NCBI GenBank assembly: GCA_000471925.1
Contig: CP006668.1
Coordinates: forward strand, 310,001-374,000
Direction of reading: 5' to 3'
Origin: Ralstonia pickettii DTP0602
GTDB lineage: Bacteria; Pseudomonadota; Gammaproteobacteria; Burkholderiales; Burkholderiaceae
DNA: 64,000 bases
Part shown: positions 8,541 through 16,429 of the stretch, piece by piece
Layout of the letters: every line of letters starts with the position of its first letter
Position numbering within the stretch: the first letter of the stretch is position 1
The notes under the pieces: model-generated
Seen by the model: the letters and a program-made list of their open reading frames with translations, nothing else
What the model was told of the DNA's origin: nothing
Database searches by the model: none
Made by a program: the position numbers and the translations under genes

Positions 8541-10049
8541 TCAGTGAATTGAGGCGGCGAGGTGGCCGACCGAGCGCTTGAGCGTCGCGCGGGCGGCGTC
8601 CAGGCGCGACCGTGTGGCGTCAAGGCTCTCCCGCGCCAGTTGGGTCGCGGCGTGCTGGGCGGCCACGTTGTCGCGCACCAGCGCCGGTGCCGGGCCGCCC
8701 GCTGCTGTGCGCGCGGCGACACCCTGCTCGGGATCCAGGCAGCGTGCTACCGCGGCCGCGCCCAGGCCCGCCGGGCGGCCCGCGACGCGCACCGCGGCGG
8801 CATCGACCATGTCCGCGCTGATTTCGTCCGCGGGAAGATGCTGGTCGAGCGCGTCGCGCACCACGGCACCGACGATGTGGTGGGCCTGGCGGAACGACAT
8901 GCCGGCCTCGCGGACCAGCGCATCGGCGAGGTCTGTCGCCGTGGAGAAGTCGCGGCGTGCGCGCGACAGCATGCCGGCCCGTTGCGGCGTGGCGCTGGCG
9001 ATCACCAGGCGCAGCAGCGACAGGCAGCGCAGGCATTCGTCGCCGGCCTCCCAGAAGCCGCGCATGCTTTCGCGGTTGCCGTCGCCGGAATGCGTGAAGT
9101 GGCTGCCCTTGAGCGCGGCCAGCGCACCGGTCAGCAGGCCCACCATGTGGCCGCCCTTGCCCTTCAGGTATTCGAGCACGACCGGGTTCTTCTTCTGCGG
9201 CATGATGCTGGAGGTGCCCGCCACGCTGTCCGGGAAGTCGATCAGGCCGAATTCCGGCGTGGCCCAGACGTACAGGTCCTGCGCCACGCGGCCCCAGGTG
9301 ACGGCGGCGATGGTGATCGCCGACAGCATCTCCCACGCAAAGTCGCGCGATGCCACGGCATCGAGCGAGTTCGGCACGAAGGTGGAGAAACCCAGCCAGC
9401 GCGCCGTCGCCGCCCGGTCGATCGCGAATGCCGTGCCGGCCAGCGCGCCGGCGCCGAGCGGGCAGGCATCCAGCGCTGCCAGCGCCCGCTCCAGGCGCGC
9501 GATATCCCGGCCGAGCGCTTCGGCAAAGCCGGCGAGGTAGTAGCCATAGGTGATCGGCTGCGCTGCCTGCAGGTGGGTATACCCGGGCATCACCACGTCG
9601 GCGTAAGCGGCAGCCTGGTCCAGCGCCACCGAACGCACCGCGAGCATGGCATCCAGGATGTCCAGCGCCAGGTCGCGCGCGCGCAGCCGGTCATGCGTGG
9701 CGAGGATGTCGTTGCGGCTGCGCGCGACATGCAGCCTGCCGCCGGCGTCCGCGCCGGCGATCTGCATCAGGTGGGCTTCGTAGTTGAAGTACGCGTCTTC
9801 GCGCGCCGGATCCAGCTGCACGGCGCCGGCGCCCTCGGACTCGATGCGCTCCAGTGCCTGGGCCAGCACCGCAGCCACGTCCGCGGGGATCAGCTCAGTG
9901 CCGTGCAGCATCAGCAGGTGCGCCTGGTTGATGTCGGTGAGATAGCGGAAGCCGCTGCCGAACTCGCGCATCAGGCGCGGCAGGTAGATGTGTTCGCATA
10001 CCTCGGCGGCGGTGGGCTGGGTCAGGCGGCGGCTGACTTTGGATTCCAT
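8541..10049 (-). CDS. argininosuccinate-lyase-like C-N lyase (fumarase/aspartase superfamily)
   Basis: A 502-residue enzyme, longer than typical ArgH (about 460). It has the superfamily's three signatures: GGRLHVARSRNDILATHD near residue 112, MPGYTHLQAAQPITYG near 155 and the catalytic loop GTSSIMPQKKNP with serines near 280-281. Enzymes of this family release fumarate by beta-elimination. The HVARSRND motif places it with argininosuccinate lyase and the EDDS-lyase-like proteins rather than FumC or AspA. Start ATG 10049 has AGGAG ten bases upstream. Its partner downstream is a Bug receptor, not arginine genes, so a role in degrading an imported N-substituted aspartate seems more likely than arginine synthesis. 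The true substrate is unknown. Confidence 0.8.
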   Translation of the reverse strand: MESKVSRRLTQPTAAEVCEHIYLPRLMREFGSGFRYLTDINQAHLLMLHGTELIPADVAAVLAQALERIESEGAGAVQLDPAREDAYFNYEAHLMQIAGADAGGRLHVARSRNDILATHDRLRARDLALDILDAMLAVRSVALDQAAAYADVVMPGYTHLQAAQPITYGYYLAGFAEALGRDIARLERALAALDACPLGAGALAGTAFAIDRAATARWLGFSTFVPNSLDAVASRDFAWEMLSAITIAAVTWGRVAQDLYVWATPEFGLIDFPDSVAGTSSIMPQKKNPVVLEYLKGKGGHMVGLLTGALAALKGSHFTHSGDGNRESMRGFWEAGDECLRCLSLLRLVIASATPQRAGMLSRARRDFSTATDLADALVREAGMSFRQAHHIVGAVVRDALDQHLPADEISADMVDAAAVRVAGRPAGLGAAAVARCLDPEQGVAARTAAGGPAPALVRDNVAAQHAATQLARESLDATRSRLDAARATLKRSVGHLAASIH

Positions 10050-10085
10050 GCTGTTCGATCTCCTGAAACGATGGAGCAAGTATGG

Positions 10086-10139
10086 AAATCCGCGGGATAT
10101 ATCGTCAAATCAGAACTTTGGCTGCAGATATGCGGATTT
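10086..10139. promoter_or_regulatory. inverted repeat in lyase/LysR divergent promoter
   Basis: AAATCCGC at 10086-10093 is repeated in inverse as GCGGATTT at 10132-10139, with the self-complementary GATATATC at 10096-10103 between them. The pair sits between the divergent lyase gene (start 10049) and LysR gene (start 10182). It probably marks the two LysR tetramer half-sites and the overlapping promoters. No experiment supports this; position and symmetry are the only evidence. Confidence 0.45.
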
Positions 10140-10181
10140 GATATGCTGCGGCTGCCCTCCGTGTTCCAGCCCAGCGCCCCC

Positions 10182-11057
10182 ATGAACTACAAGCAGATCG
10201 AAGCGTTCCGTGCCGTCATGCTCACACGCTCCATGACCGAGGCGGCGGCGCAGCTGCACACCTCGCAGCCGAATATCAGCCGCGTGATCGGCCAGCTGGA
10301 GCGCGAAACGGGCTTCCGGCTGTTCGAGCGGGTCGGCAACCGGCTCGCGCCCACCGACGAGGCCGAGGCCCTGTTCCTGGATGTGGAGCGTTCCTTCGTT
10401 GGCCTGGACAGCCTGCGTGCCTCGGCGCGGTCGATCCGCGAGTCAGGGGTGGGCACGTTGCGTATCGGCACGGTGCCGTCGATTGCGATGAGCGTGATGC
10501 CGCAGGCCATCCTGGCCTTTCGCGAACGCTATCCGGACGTGCCGATCGCCGTGCATACCAACGATTCGCCCACGGTGGCCAAGTGGACCGCGGCGCGGTT
10601 CTGCGATATCGGGCTGGTGTCGTATATGGCCGAGACCACCGGCATCCGCAGCGAGCTGCTGCGCCGCGAGGACGGCGTATGCATCGTGCCGGCCACGCAC
10701 CGGCTGGCGCGCAAGCGCCGCATCCACGCCAGCGACCTCGACGGCGAGCGCTTTATCTCGCTGACTCATGGCGACGGCACGCGCACCACGGTCGATGCCG
10801 CCTTCGTGCCGGATGACCGGCGCGTGTTGACGCTGGAGACGCCTTATGCCGCCACCATCTGCACGATGGTCGGCATGGGGCTGGGCGTCAGCGTGGTCAA
10901 CCCGCTGGTGGTGCGCAGCCTGAAGCCGGCCGGCGTCAAGGCGATTCCGTTCGAGCCTGTCATCGCCTTCCAGAGCCATATCCTGTTCAACCCGCAGCGG
11001 CCGGTACCGGCGCTGGCGCAGTGGTTCCTGGCGTGCTTGCGGCGGGTGACGGGGTAA
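10182..11057 (+). CDS. LysR-type transcriptional regulator
   Basis: A 291-residue LysR protein. MNYKQIEAFRAVMLTRSMTE opens the winged helix-turn-helix, and NISRVIGQLERETGFRLFER is the recognition and dimer-helix region. The ligand-binding domain follows (about residues 90-290). The opening is like that of OccR/ArgP-type regulators, many of which sense amino acids or opines. That would fit the divergent C-N lyase and receptor genes. An in-frame ATG at 10143 would add 13 residues, but 10182 gives the normal family start. It most likely controls the divergent lyase-receptor operon through the repeat at 10086-10139. The effector is unknown. Confidence 0.85.
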   Translation: MNYKQIEAFRAVMLTRSMTEAAAQLHTSQPNISRVIGQLERETGFRLFERVGNRLAPTDEAEALFLDVERSFVGLDSLRASARSIRESGVGTLRIGTVPSIAMSVMPQAILAFRERYPDVPIAVHTNDSPTVAKWTAARFCDIGLVSYMAETTGIRSELLRREDGVCIVPATHRLARKRRIHASDLDGERFISLTHGDGTRTTVDAAFVPDDRRVLTLETPYAATICTMVGMGLGVSVVNPLVVRSLKPAGVKAIPFEPVIAFQSHILFNPQRPVPALAQWFLACLRRVTG

Positions 11058-11105
11058 GGACAAGCCATTGCGGGCGCCAGCGGCAGGGCAGGCTTTAGCA
11101 AAGGC

Positions 11106-11687
11106 TTAAGCCATGCGCGCCGGCGCCGTAAAGGCCTGCAGGAACGCAAGTCCCGGCTGTGCCGCGGCGCTGCCTTCAATGACCGTCTTCAGCGTGGGTT
11201 CGGGCAGCCAGGGATAGGGCAACGACGACTGCAAGGCCGACAACACCGCCGCCCCCGGATCCGGCACCGAGTCCATCCGCTCGATATGAATATGCAGGCT
11301 GGCGATACGGTATGAACCGTCGTGCCCGGCGGCAAAGCCCCAGCGGTAGAAACCTTTCCCCGCGCGCAAGGTGTGGGCCGCCGTTTCGCGCATCACCACC
11401 AGCCACGGAATGGTCATGGTGTTCCCCGTGAACGCGGCGGCGGCGTCGCCGATGTAGTACGTCCGGCAGCGGTCGAACGTCCGCGCAAAGTCGCTCACCA
11501 GCGTCGCGGCGATGGCTGACGCGCCTTCCGTCTTCGCCGGAAAGCTGATGGTATCGGTGTCGATCGAGAACGTCAGCGACGCATCCTGCGCAAAAGCTTC
11601 AGCGATCAGCGCCGGCCGATTATTGTCCTTGGCCTCGACATAGAGGGCGAGCAGCGCTTTTGCCGCGGTGAGTGAGATCGGGTTCAT
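11106..11687 (-). CDS. SnoaL-like / NTF2-fold protein
   Basis: A 193-residue protein beginning MNPISLTAAKALLALYVEAKDNNRP. It contains RTYYIGDAAAAFTG and IPWLVVMRE strands and ends with a Pro/Leu-rich tail. The alternation of an N-terminal helix and a curved sheet is that of the SnoaL/NTF2-like superfamily, which includes polyketide cyclases, dehydratases and ligand-binding proteins. No catalytic residues can be assigned. ATG 11687 is chosen because the residues upstream read as intergenic DNA. It is divergent from the MarR gene and shares a 113-base promoter region with it, so it is a likely target of that regulator. Function is unknown. Confidence 0.65.
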   Translation of the reverse strand: MNPISLTAAKALLALYVEAKDNNRPALIAEAFAQDASLTFSIDTDTISFPAKTEGASAIAATLVSDFARTFDRCRTYYIGDAAAAFTGNTMTIPWLVVMRETAAHTLRAGKGFYRWGFAAGHDGSYRIASLHIHIERMDSVPDPGAAVLSALQSSLPYPWLPEPTLKTVIEGSAAAQPGLAFLQAFTAPARMA

Positions 11688-11757
11688 GCCGGGTAACCTT
11701 TTGGGGTGTAGGGGATGGCACACAAGCGCCGGGGCGACGCAGGGAGTTTGATAGAAT

Positions 11758-11774
11758 TTGGCACAAAGCTTGCA
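11758..11774 (+). promoter_or_regulatory. sigma-54 (-24/-12) promoter match before MarR gene
   Basis: TTGGCAC, five bases, then TTGCA matches the sigma-54 consensus (TGGCAC-N5-TTGC) exactly, with GG at 11760-11761 and GC at 11772-11773, ten bases apart. Transcription would start near 11785, just before the MarR start at 11801. The -12 half overlaps the palindrome at 11767-11783. A perfect match of this length is unlikely by chance in 64 kb, but a sigma-54 dependent marR gene would be unusual, and I did not identify an enhancer site. Confidence 0.45.
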
Positions 11775-11783
11775 TTGCAAGCT
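11767..11783. promoter_or_regulatory. 17-bp perfect palindrome, probable MarR operator
   Basis: AGCTTGCA-T-TGCAAGCT is perfectly symmetric over 17 bases. It lies 17 bases before the MarR start codon and in the common promoter of the divergent SnoaL-like gene. MarR dimers bind palindromes of this size. It overlaps the -12 element of a sigma-54 type promoter, so binding would block transcription. Autoregulation is inferred. Confidence 0.65.
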
Positions 11784-11800
11784 AAATGACCTAAGCGACG

Positions 11801-12343
11801 ATGGCGACGAATCCTGCAAGCAAGACTCTGACGATCACGCACCCGGCTTGCCTGATCGATGGCTCGGACCGCGAGTTCCGGCACCTGGTCAATGGCCTGT
11901 TGCCGTTTGCCGCGCGGCTGCTTTCCGTGCGCGACGGCTTCGGCAGCCTGATCGGCCTGACCGGGGTACAGTACTCGCTGATCCGCTCCATTTCGCACCT
12001 TTCGCAGCAAGGCGAGGTAACGGTGAACCAGCTGGCCGACCACCTGCACCTGAGCGGCCCGTTCATTACCATCGAAACCGGCAAGCTGAAGAAGCTTGGC
12101 CTGATCGACAAGAAGGCCCATCCCGACGACAAGCGCAAGATGCGGCTGACCATCACGGCGGCGGGATCGAAGCTGCTCAATGAACTGCTGCCGGTGCAGC
12201 AGCAGATCAATGACGTGCTGTTCGACGGCGTCACCCGCACCGAATTCAAGGTGCTGTGCTCGGTGGTCGACCGCCTGGTCGCCAACGGCGACCGCGCCGC
12301 GCTCGACCTGGAGCACCTGCAGGCGCGCCGCCAGAAGGGCTAG
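11801..12343 (+). CDS. MarR-family transcriptional regulator
   Basis: A 180-residue MarR protein, somewhat longer than the 140-150 usual because of an N-terminal extension of about 25 residues. The winged helix core runs about residues 60-140: VTVNQLADHLHLSGPFITIETGKL is the DNA-reading region, and LGLIDKKAHPDDKRKMRLTIT is the beta wing with the typical DxR-like acidic/basic pattern. MarR dimers usually repress their own and a divergent gene until a phenolic or other ligand binds. A 17-bp palindrome directly upstream is the likely operator. The cysteine desulfurase paralogue converges from downstream. The start has only a weak ribosome site. Ligand unknown. Confidence 0.85.
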   Translation: MATNPASKTLTITHPACLIDGSDREFRHLVNGLLPFAARLLSVRDGFGSLIGLTGVQYSLIRSISHLSQQGEVTVNQLADHLHLSGPFITIETGKLKKLGLIDKKAHPDDKRKMRLTITAAGSKLLNELLPVQQQINDVLFDGVTRTEFKVLCSVVDRLVANGDRAALDLEHLQARRQKG

Positions 12344-12353
12344 CCCGCTGCCT

Positions 12354-13577
12354 TCAGTGCGCGGCCCACTGGACGGTGCCGACATCGATGCCCTCCTGGT
12401 GCATTTCCCATAGCGGGCTCAGTTCGCGCAGCCGCGACACCGTGGCGCTGACCTGCCGGATCACTTCATCGACTTCCGCTTCGGTGGTATAGCGGCCCAG
12501 CGTAAAGCGGATCGAGCTGTGCGCCAGTTCGTCGCTGCGGCCGAGCGCCCGCAGCACGAACGACGGCTCCAGCGAGGCTGAGGTGCAGGCCGAGCCCGAA
12601 GACACCGCCACGTCCTTAATGCCCATGATCAGGGATTCGCCTTCGACAAAGTTGAAGCTGATGTTCAGGTTGTGCGGGATGCGGTGCGCGAGGCTGCCAT
12701 TGACGTAGACCTCGTCCAGCCGCGACAGCCCCGCCAGCAGCCGGTCGCGCAGCGCGCCTACACGGCGCGCTTCTTCCGCCAGTTCCAGTCTTGCCAGCCT
12801 GAAGGCTTCGCCCATGCCCACGATCTGGTGCGTCGGGAGGGTGCCGGAGCGCATGCCGCGCTCATGCCCGCCGCCGTGGATCTGCGCTTCCAGCCGGATG
12901 CGCGGCTTGCGTCGCACGTAGAGCGCGCCGATGCCCTTGGGGCCGTAGACCTTGTGCGCGGTCACCGTAAGCAGGTCGATCTTCAGCGCCTCCAGGTCGA
13001 TGGGAACCTTGCCCGCCGCCTGCACCGCATCGCAGTGGAACACGATGCCTGCCGCGCGGCAGATCTCACCGATCTGCGCGACCGGCTGGATCACGCCGAT
13101 CTCGTTGTTGACCATCATCACCGACACCAGGATGGTGTCCGGCCGCAATACGCCGCACAGCGTGTCGAGATCGACCAGGCCGTCTTCGCCGACATCCAGG
13201 TAGGTCACCGCAAAGCCCTGCCGTTCCAGCTCGCGGCAGGTATCGAGCACCGCCTTGTGCTCGGTCCTGACCGTGACGATGTGATTCCCCTTGCCCCGAT
13301 AGAAATGCGCTGCGCCCTTGATGGCCAGGTTGTTGCCCTCGGTCGCGCCGGAGGTCCAGACGATCTCGCGCGGGTCAGCATTGAGCAGCGCCGAGACATG
13401 CGCGCGCGCGGCTTCCACCGCCTCTTCCGCCTGCCAGCCGTAGTAGTGGCTGCGCGAGGCCGGGTTGCCGAACTGGTGCTGCAGGAACGGGACCATCTTC
13501 TCGACGACGCGGGCGTCGACCGGCGTCGTCGCGCTGTAGTCCATGTAGATCGGAAGGGATTTCGGTTCGGTTGGCAT
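12354..13577 (-). CDS. iscS: cysteine desulfurase, stand-alone IscS paralogue
   Basis: A 407-residue class V PLP enzyme that moves sulfur from cysteine to acceptor proteins. Motifs include [11 protein letters not shown] at the start, [13 protein letters not shown] near 78, [11 protein letters not shown] near 155, [10 protein letters not shown] near 182 and the PLP lysine in [10 protein letters not shown] near 208. The persulfide cysteine C331 lies in [12 protein letters not shown]. These are group I (IscS) rather than SufS features. ATG 13577 has AGGA about ten bases upstream; an ATG at 13586 is too close to that site. No iscR, iscU, iscA or hsc genes are adjacent, so it is probably a second copy serving a special route rather than the main Fe-S pathway. 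Confidence 0.85.
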   Translation of the reverse strand: MPTEPKSLPIYMDYSATTPVDARVVEKMVPFLQHQFGNPASRSHYYGWQAEEAVEAARAHVSALLNADPREIVWTSGATEGNNLAIKGAAHFYRGKGNHIVTVRTEHKAVLDTCRELERQGFAVTYLDVGEDGLVDLDTLCGVLRPDTILVSVMMVNNEIGVIQPVAQIGEICRAAGIVFHCDAVQAAGKVPIDLEALKIDLLTVTAHKVYGPKGIGALYVRRKPRIRLEAQIHGGGHERGMRSGTLPTHQIVGMGEAFRLARLELAEEARRVGALRDRLLAGLSRLDEVYVNGSLAHRIPHNLNISFNFVEGESLIMGIKDVAVSSGSACTSASLEPSFVLRALGRSDELAHSSIRFTLGRYTTEAEVDEVIRQVSATVSRLRELSPLWEMHQEGIDVGTVQWAAH

Positions 13578-13946
13578 GGGGCTCATTTCCTGGATGCGGA
13601 GGTGGGGAGGACCGTGTGCAGGCGAACCCGCTGGTCAAGGAAAGTGGGGCCGAGTCTAGCACCGGGTGCCCGCGCGCCGGGCGGGTGCCATGCTGCCGGT
13701 AGGGTTGCTTGACGCCTCTCCACTGGCTCTGCCGGCGTGTCTGGTGACCCGGCGTGCCGCCCGCAAAGTCTTGTTCAGCAAGGCTTTGCGGATTTCTTCA
13801 GGGGCCGGCGCGCGCGCCCTCCGGATCCCGCCTAGGGTTTCCACTAACTTGAATAGCGTTGTTACCTAGCATTCAATAATATCTAACTTACAAAGCTAAT
13901 AAACAAAGCAATAGAGTTGATGGAACAAACATGCGTAGGAGTCGTG
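13578..13946. other. 369-base intergenic leader region
   Basis: This gap separates the iscS paralogue from the large monooxygenase-transporter operon. It holds no convincing gene. The left half is GC-rich and contains a strong hairpin at 13761-13791. The right half (about 13840-13935) is markedly AT-rich for this genome, with TAATAT at 13877-13882, and is the probable promoter of the operon. No -35/-10 pair with normal spacing could be chosen. An in-frame TTG/ATG at 13917/13920 lies upstream of the better supported start at 13947. Confidence 0.6.
13761..13791. repeat. 31-base hairpin, 13-bp stem
   Basis: CCGCAAAG-T-CTTG, loop TTCAG, CAAG-G-CTTTGCGG. All pairs are Watson-Crick except one T-G. 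No T-run follows on either strand and both neighbouring genes are transcribed away from it, so it is not an obvious terminator. It could be a regulatory cruciform or an RNA structure in the iscS leader. Confidence 0.6.
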
Positions 13947-14480
13947 ATGGCTGAGTCATCTGCCGGTCGTGGCGTCGAGATGGACGCCGATGCACAGCGC
14001 CGCTTCAGGAATGCGCTGGCGATGTTTGCAACGGGTGTCGCCGTGATCACGGCGCCGCGCGAAGAGGGGGTGCCGGTCGGCATCACGGTGGCGTCGTTCA
14101 ACTCGGTGTCGCTGGACCCGCCGCTGGTGCTGTTCTCGGTCGACCGCCGCTGCCTGAGCCTTGGCGACTTGCGCACGGCCCCCCGCTTCGCGGTCAACGT
14201 GCTGGCCGAAGCGCAGCAGGAGATCTCGAACCGGTTCGCGAAGGCGAACACAGGCAAGTGGGAAGGCATCGACTTCGGCGCGCAGGACGGCGAGCGCCAT
14301 GTGCTGCTGCCGGATGCGCTGGCCACGTTCGAATGCGAGCCCTACGCGCAGCACGACGGCGGCGACCACGTCATCTTCATCGGGCGGGTGGTCCGCCATC
14401 AGGCCCGGCACGACGGCCGGCCCCTGATCTTCTTTGGCGGCAAGTACCGGGCACTGGAAGACAGCCCGGCCGCCGCTTGA
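13947..14480 (+). CDS. flavin reductase component of second two-component monooxygenase
   Basis: A 177-residue HpaC/DIM6-type flavin reductase. RRFRNALAMFATGVAVITAP (about 12-31) is the family's opening helix. ITVASFNSVSLDPPLVLFSV near 42-61 forms the flavin pocket, and HVIFIGRVV and LIFFGGKYRAL are the C-terminal strands. ATG 13947 is preceded by GTAGGAG with ideal spacing. It heads an operon of ten same-strand genes with small gaps, and its oxygenase starts 37 bases downstream. It delivers reduced flavin to that HpaB-type enzyme. It is clearly different from the tcpX-like reductase at 2010, so each oxygenase has its own reductase. Confidence 0.85.
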   Translation: MAESSAGRGVEMDADAQRRFRNALAMFATGVAVITAPREEGVPVGITVASFNSVSLDPPLVLFSVDRRCLSLGDLRTAPRFAVNVLAEAQQEISNRFAKANTGKWEGIDFGAQDGERHVLLPDALATFECEPYAQHDGGDHVIFIGRVVRHQARHDGRPLIFFGGKYRALEDSPAAA

Positions 14481-14517
14481 ATCCACAAAACACAGGCAGT
14501 CAGGACAGGAGAACGAC

Positions 14518-16002
14518 ATGATCAAGACCGGTAGCCAACACATCGCGATGCTGCGCGATGGCCGCGAAGTGTATCTGGACGGCAAGCGGGTCACGGACGT
14601 CACGGTGCACCCGGCGTTCCGCAACTCGATTCGCAGCTACGCCAATCTCTACGATTACCAGGCGCGTCCCGAGAACATCGAGAAGATGACCTTCCAGCCC
14701 GCAGGCGCGGACCGGCGCGTGAGCCGCATCTGGGAGCTCCCCACCAGCTACAACGAGCTGGTCGAGCGCCGCCAGATGCTGGAAGCCTGGACCGCGCTGC
14801 ACTATGGCTTCATGGGCCGCTCGCCCGACCATGTCGCCTCCTGTATCTCGGGCATGGTCATGGGCATCGACGTGCTCGAGCAGGCCGATCCCGCTCGCGC
14901 CGGTGCGTTGCGTGATTACTACCGCTATGCGCGGGACAACGACCTGTTCCTGACCTACGTCATCGTGAACCCGCAGGCCAACCAGGCCAAGGCGGCGCAC
15001 GAGCAGGAAGACAAGTACCTGGCCGTGGGCATTGTCGACCAGGACGCCGAGGGCATCACGGTGCGCGGCGCGAAGATGCTGGCCACCAGCGGCATCATGG
15101 CCAACGAGGTGTTCTGCAGCTGCATCCAGCCGCTGCGCGAGGGCGACGAGATGTATGCGCTGTCGTTCGCGGTGCCGATGAACACCAAGGGGCTGAAGGT
15201 GATGTCGCGCAAGTCGTACGAGGCCAGCGCTACCTCGGTCTTCGACAACCCGCTCGCGAGCCGCTTCGACGAGAACGATGCCGTGCTCTATTTCGACGAC
15301 GTCAAGGTGCCGTGGGACCGGATCTTCGTCGCGGGCGACGTAGCGATGTGCGCAAAGCAGTTCCACGCCACGCCCGCCCACGTCTACCAGAACTACCAGT
15401 GCCAGGTCCGGCTGATGGTGAAGCTGCGCTTCCTGGTCGGGCTCGCGCACCGGATCACCGAGATCAACGGCACCAACGGCTTCCCGCAGGTCAGGGAGCT
15501 GCTGGGCCAGCTCGCCGCGGAGGCGGGCATGGTCGAGGCCTGGGTCTACGGCATGGAGGCCAAGGGCCAGGTCAACCAGAACGGCTATTTCGTGCCCGAC
15601 CGCAGCATGCTGTACGGCTCGCAGGTGGTGACGCAGCAGCTCTATGCCAAGGTGCTCAACACGCTGCGCGAGCTGGCCGGCGGCGGCATGATCATGCTGC
15701 CGTCGAGCATCGGGGATTTCGCCAACCCCGCGCTCGCCGGGATTATCGCCAAGACGCAGAAGTCGCCGGTGTGCAGCCCGGAGGAGCGCGTCAAGTTCTT
15801 CAAGCTGGCCTGGGATGCCGTCGGCTCCGAGTTTGCCTCGCGCCATAACCAGTACGAGATGTTCTACGCCGGCGCCACCTTCGTCACCAAGGGCCACGCC
15901 TACCGGACCTACGACTGGAAGAGCGCTTCCGGCCTGGTCGACCACATGCTCGGCAGCTACTCCCTCGAAGACGAACTGGCCCGGCTGCCGCAGGCGGCCT
16001 GA
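14518..16002 (+). CDS. HpaB-family FADH2-dependent monooxygenase
   Basis: A 494-residue member of the 4-hydroxyphenylacetate 3-hydroxylase/PvcC family. It opens MIKTGSQHIAMLRDGREVYL, then shows LYDYQA, YRYARDNDLFLTYVIVNPQA near 150 and KMLATSGIMANEVFC near 190. VPWDRIFVAGD near 260 and GGGMIMLPSS near 395 follow. It is clearly separate from the TcpA-like enzyme at 2653 and closer in wording to HpaB. Such enzymes hydroxylate phenolic or heteroaromatic rings ortho to a hydroxyl. The start follows CAGGAGAACGAC. The neighbouring cupin, amidase and FAH-like genes suggest the hydroxylated product is ring-opened and carries an amide or ring nitrogen. Substrate unknown. Confidence 0.83.
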   Translation: MIKTGSQHIAMLRDGREVYLDGKRVTDVTVHPAFRNSIRSYANLYDYQARPENIEKMTFQPAGADRRVSRIWELPTSYNELVERRQMLEAWTALHYGFMGRSPDHVASCISGMVMGIDVLEQADPARAGALRDYYRYARDNDLFLTYVIVNPQANQAKAAHEQEDKYLAVGIVDQDAEGITVRGAKMLATSGIMANEVFCSCIQPLREGDEMYALSFAVPMNTKGLKVMSRKSYEASATSVFDNPLASRFDENDAVLYFDDVKVPWDRIFVAGDVAMCAKQFHATPAHVYQNYQCQVRLMVKLRFLVGLAHRITEINGTNGFPQVRELLGQLAAEAGMVEAWVYGMEAKGQVNQNGYFVPDRSMLYGSQVVTQQLYAKVLNTLRELAGGGMIMLPSSIGDFANPALAGIIAKTQKSPVCSPEERVKFFKLAWDAVGSEFASRHNQYEMFYAGATFVTKGHAYRTYDWKSASGLVDHMLGSYSLEDELARLPQAA

Positions 16003-16046
16003 CACGCCTGCATTGTTTCCCCCTTGCCCCGATAACGGAGATCAGC

Positions 16047-16427
16047 ATGGCAATCAACAAGCTTCACGACGAATTCCATACCGTAGACCTGGCGTCCGGC
16101 TGGGAGGTCCCTCACGGCTATCCCGCCGGCATCCAGCAGAAGATCCTGTCCGGCGCGCTGGACGAAGGCGGCCGCGGCGGCAGCCGCACCCGCCTGCTGC
16201 GCTTTGACCCGGGTGTCTTCACCACCGCGCCGTTCGTGCACGAGTACTGGGAGGAGGTTTACCTGCTCAGCGGCGACCTGACCGTCGGCAACGATGTCAA
16301 CGGGGAGGGCGGCGAAGCCTTCGCGCCCAACACCTACGCCTGCCGTCCGCCCGGCGCATTCCATGGTCCGTTCAAGTCGAGCGGCGGTTGCATGCTGCTG
16401 GAAATCCACTACTACGACCCGGCCTGA
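16047..16427 (+). CDS. small cupin-domain protein
   Basis: A 126-residue single-cupin protein related to the ChrR/acetylacetone-dioxygenase type. The first cupin motif holds H65 with the acidic pair E69-E70 in FVHEYWEEVYLLSGDL. The second holds H106 in RPPGAFHGPF. These are plausible ligands for a divalent metal. Start ATG 16047 follows ACGGAG. It lies between the monooxygenase and the amidase, and its stop is two bases before the amidase start, so the translation is coupled. In a catabolic operon it might be a ring-cleaving dioxygenase, an isomerase or a stabilising metal protein. The sequence does not decide between these. Confidence 0.75.
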   Translation: MAINKLHDEFHTVDLASGWEVPHGYPAGIQQKILSGALDEGGRGGSRTRLLRFDPGVFTTAPFVHEYWEEVYLLSGDLTVGNDVNGEGGEAFAPNTYACRPPGAFHGPFKSSGGCMLLEIHYYDPA

Positions 16428-16429
16428 TC

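Noticed and set aside
8562..11057. 831-codon open frame on the plus strand
   Set aside because: Only its last 292 codons (LysR from 10182) are a gene. The rest is antisense to the lyase, has a His/Gln/Arg-rich composition typical of GC-rich shadows and no recognisable domain.
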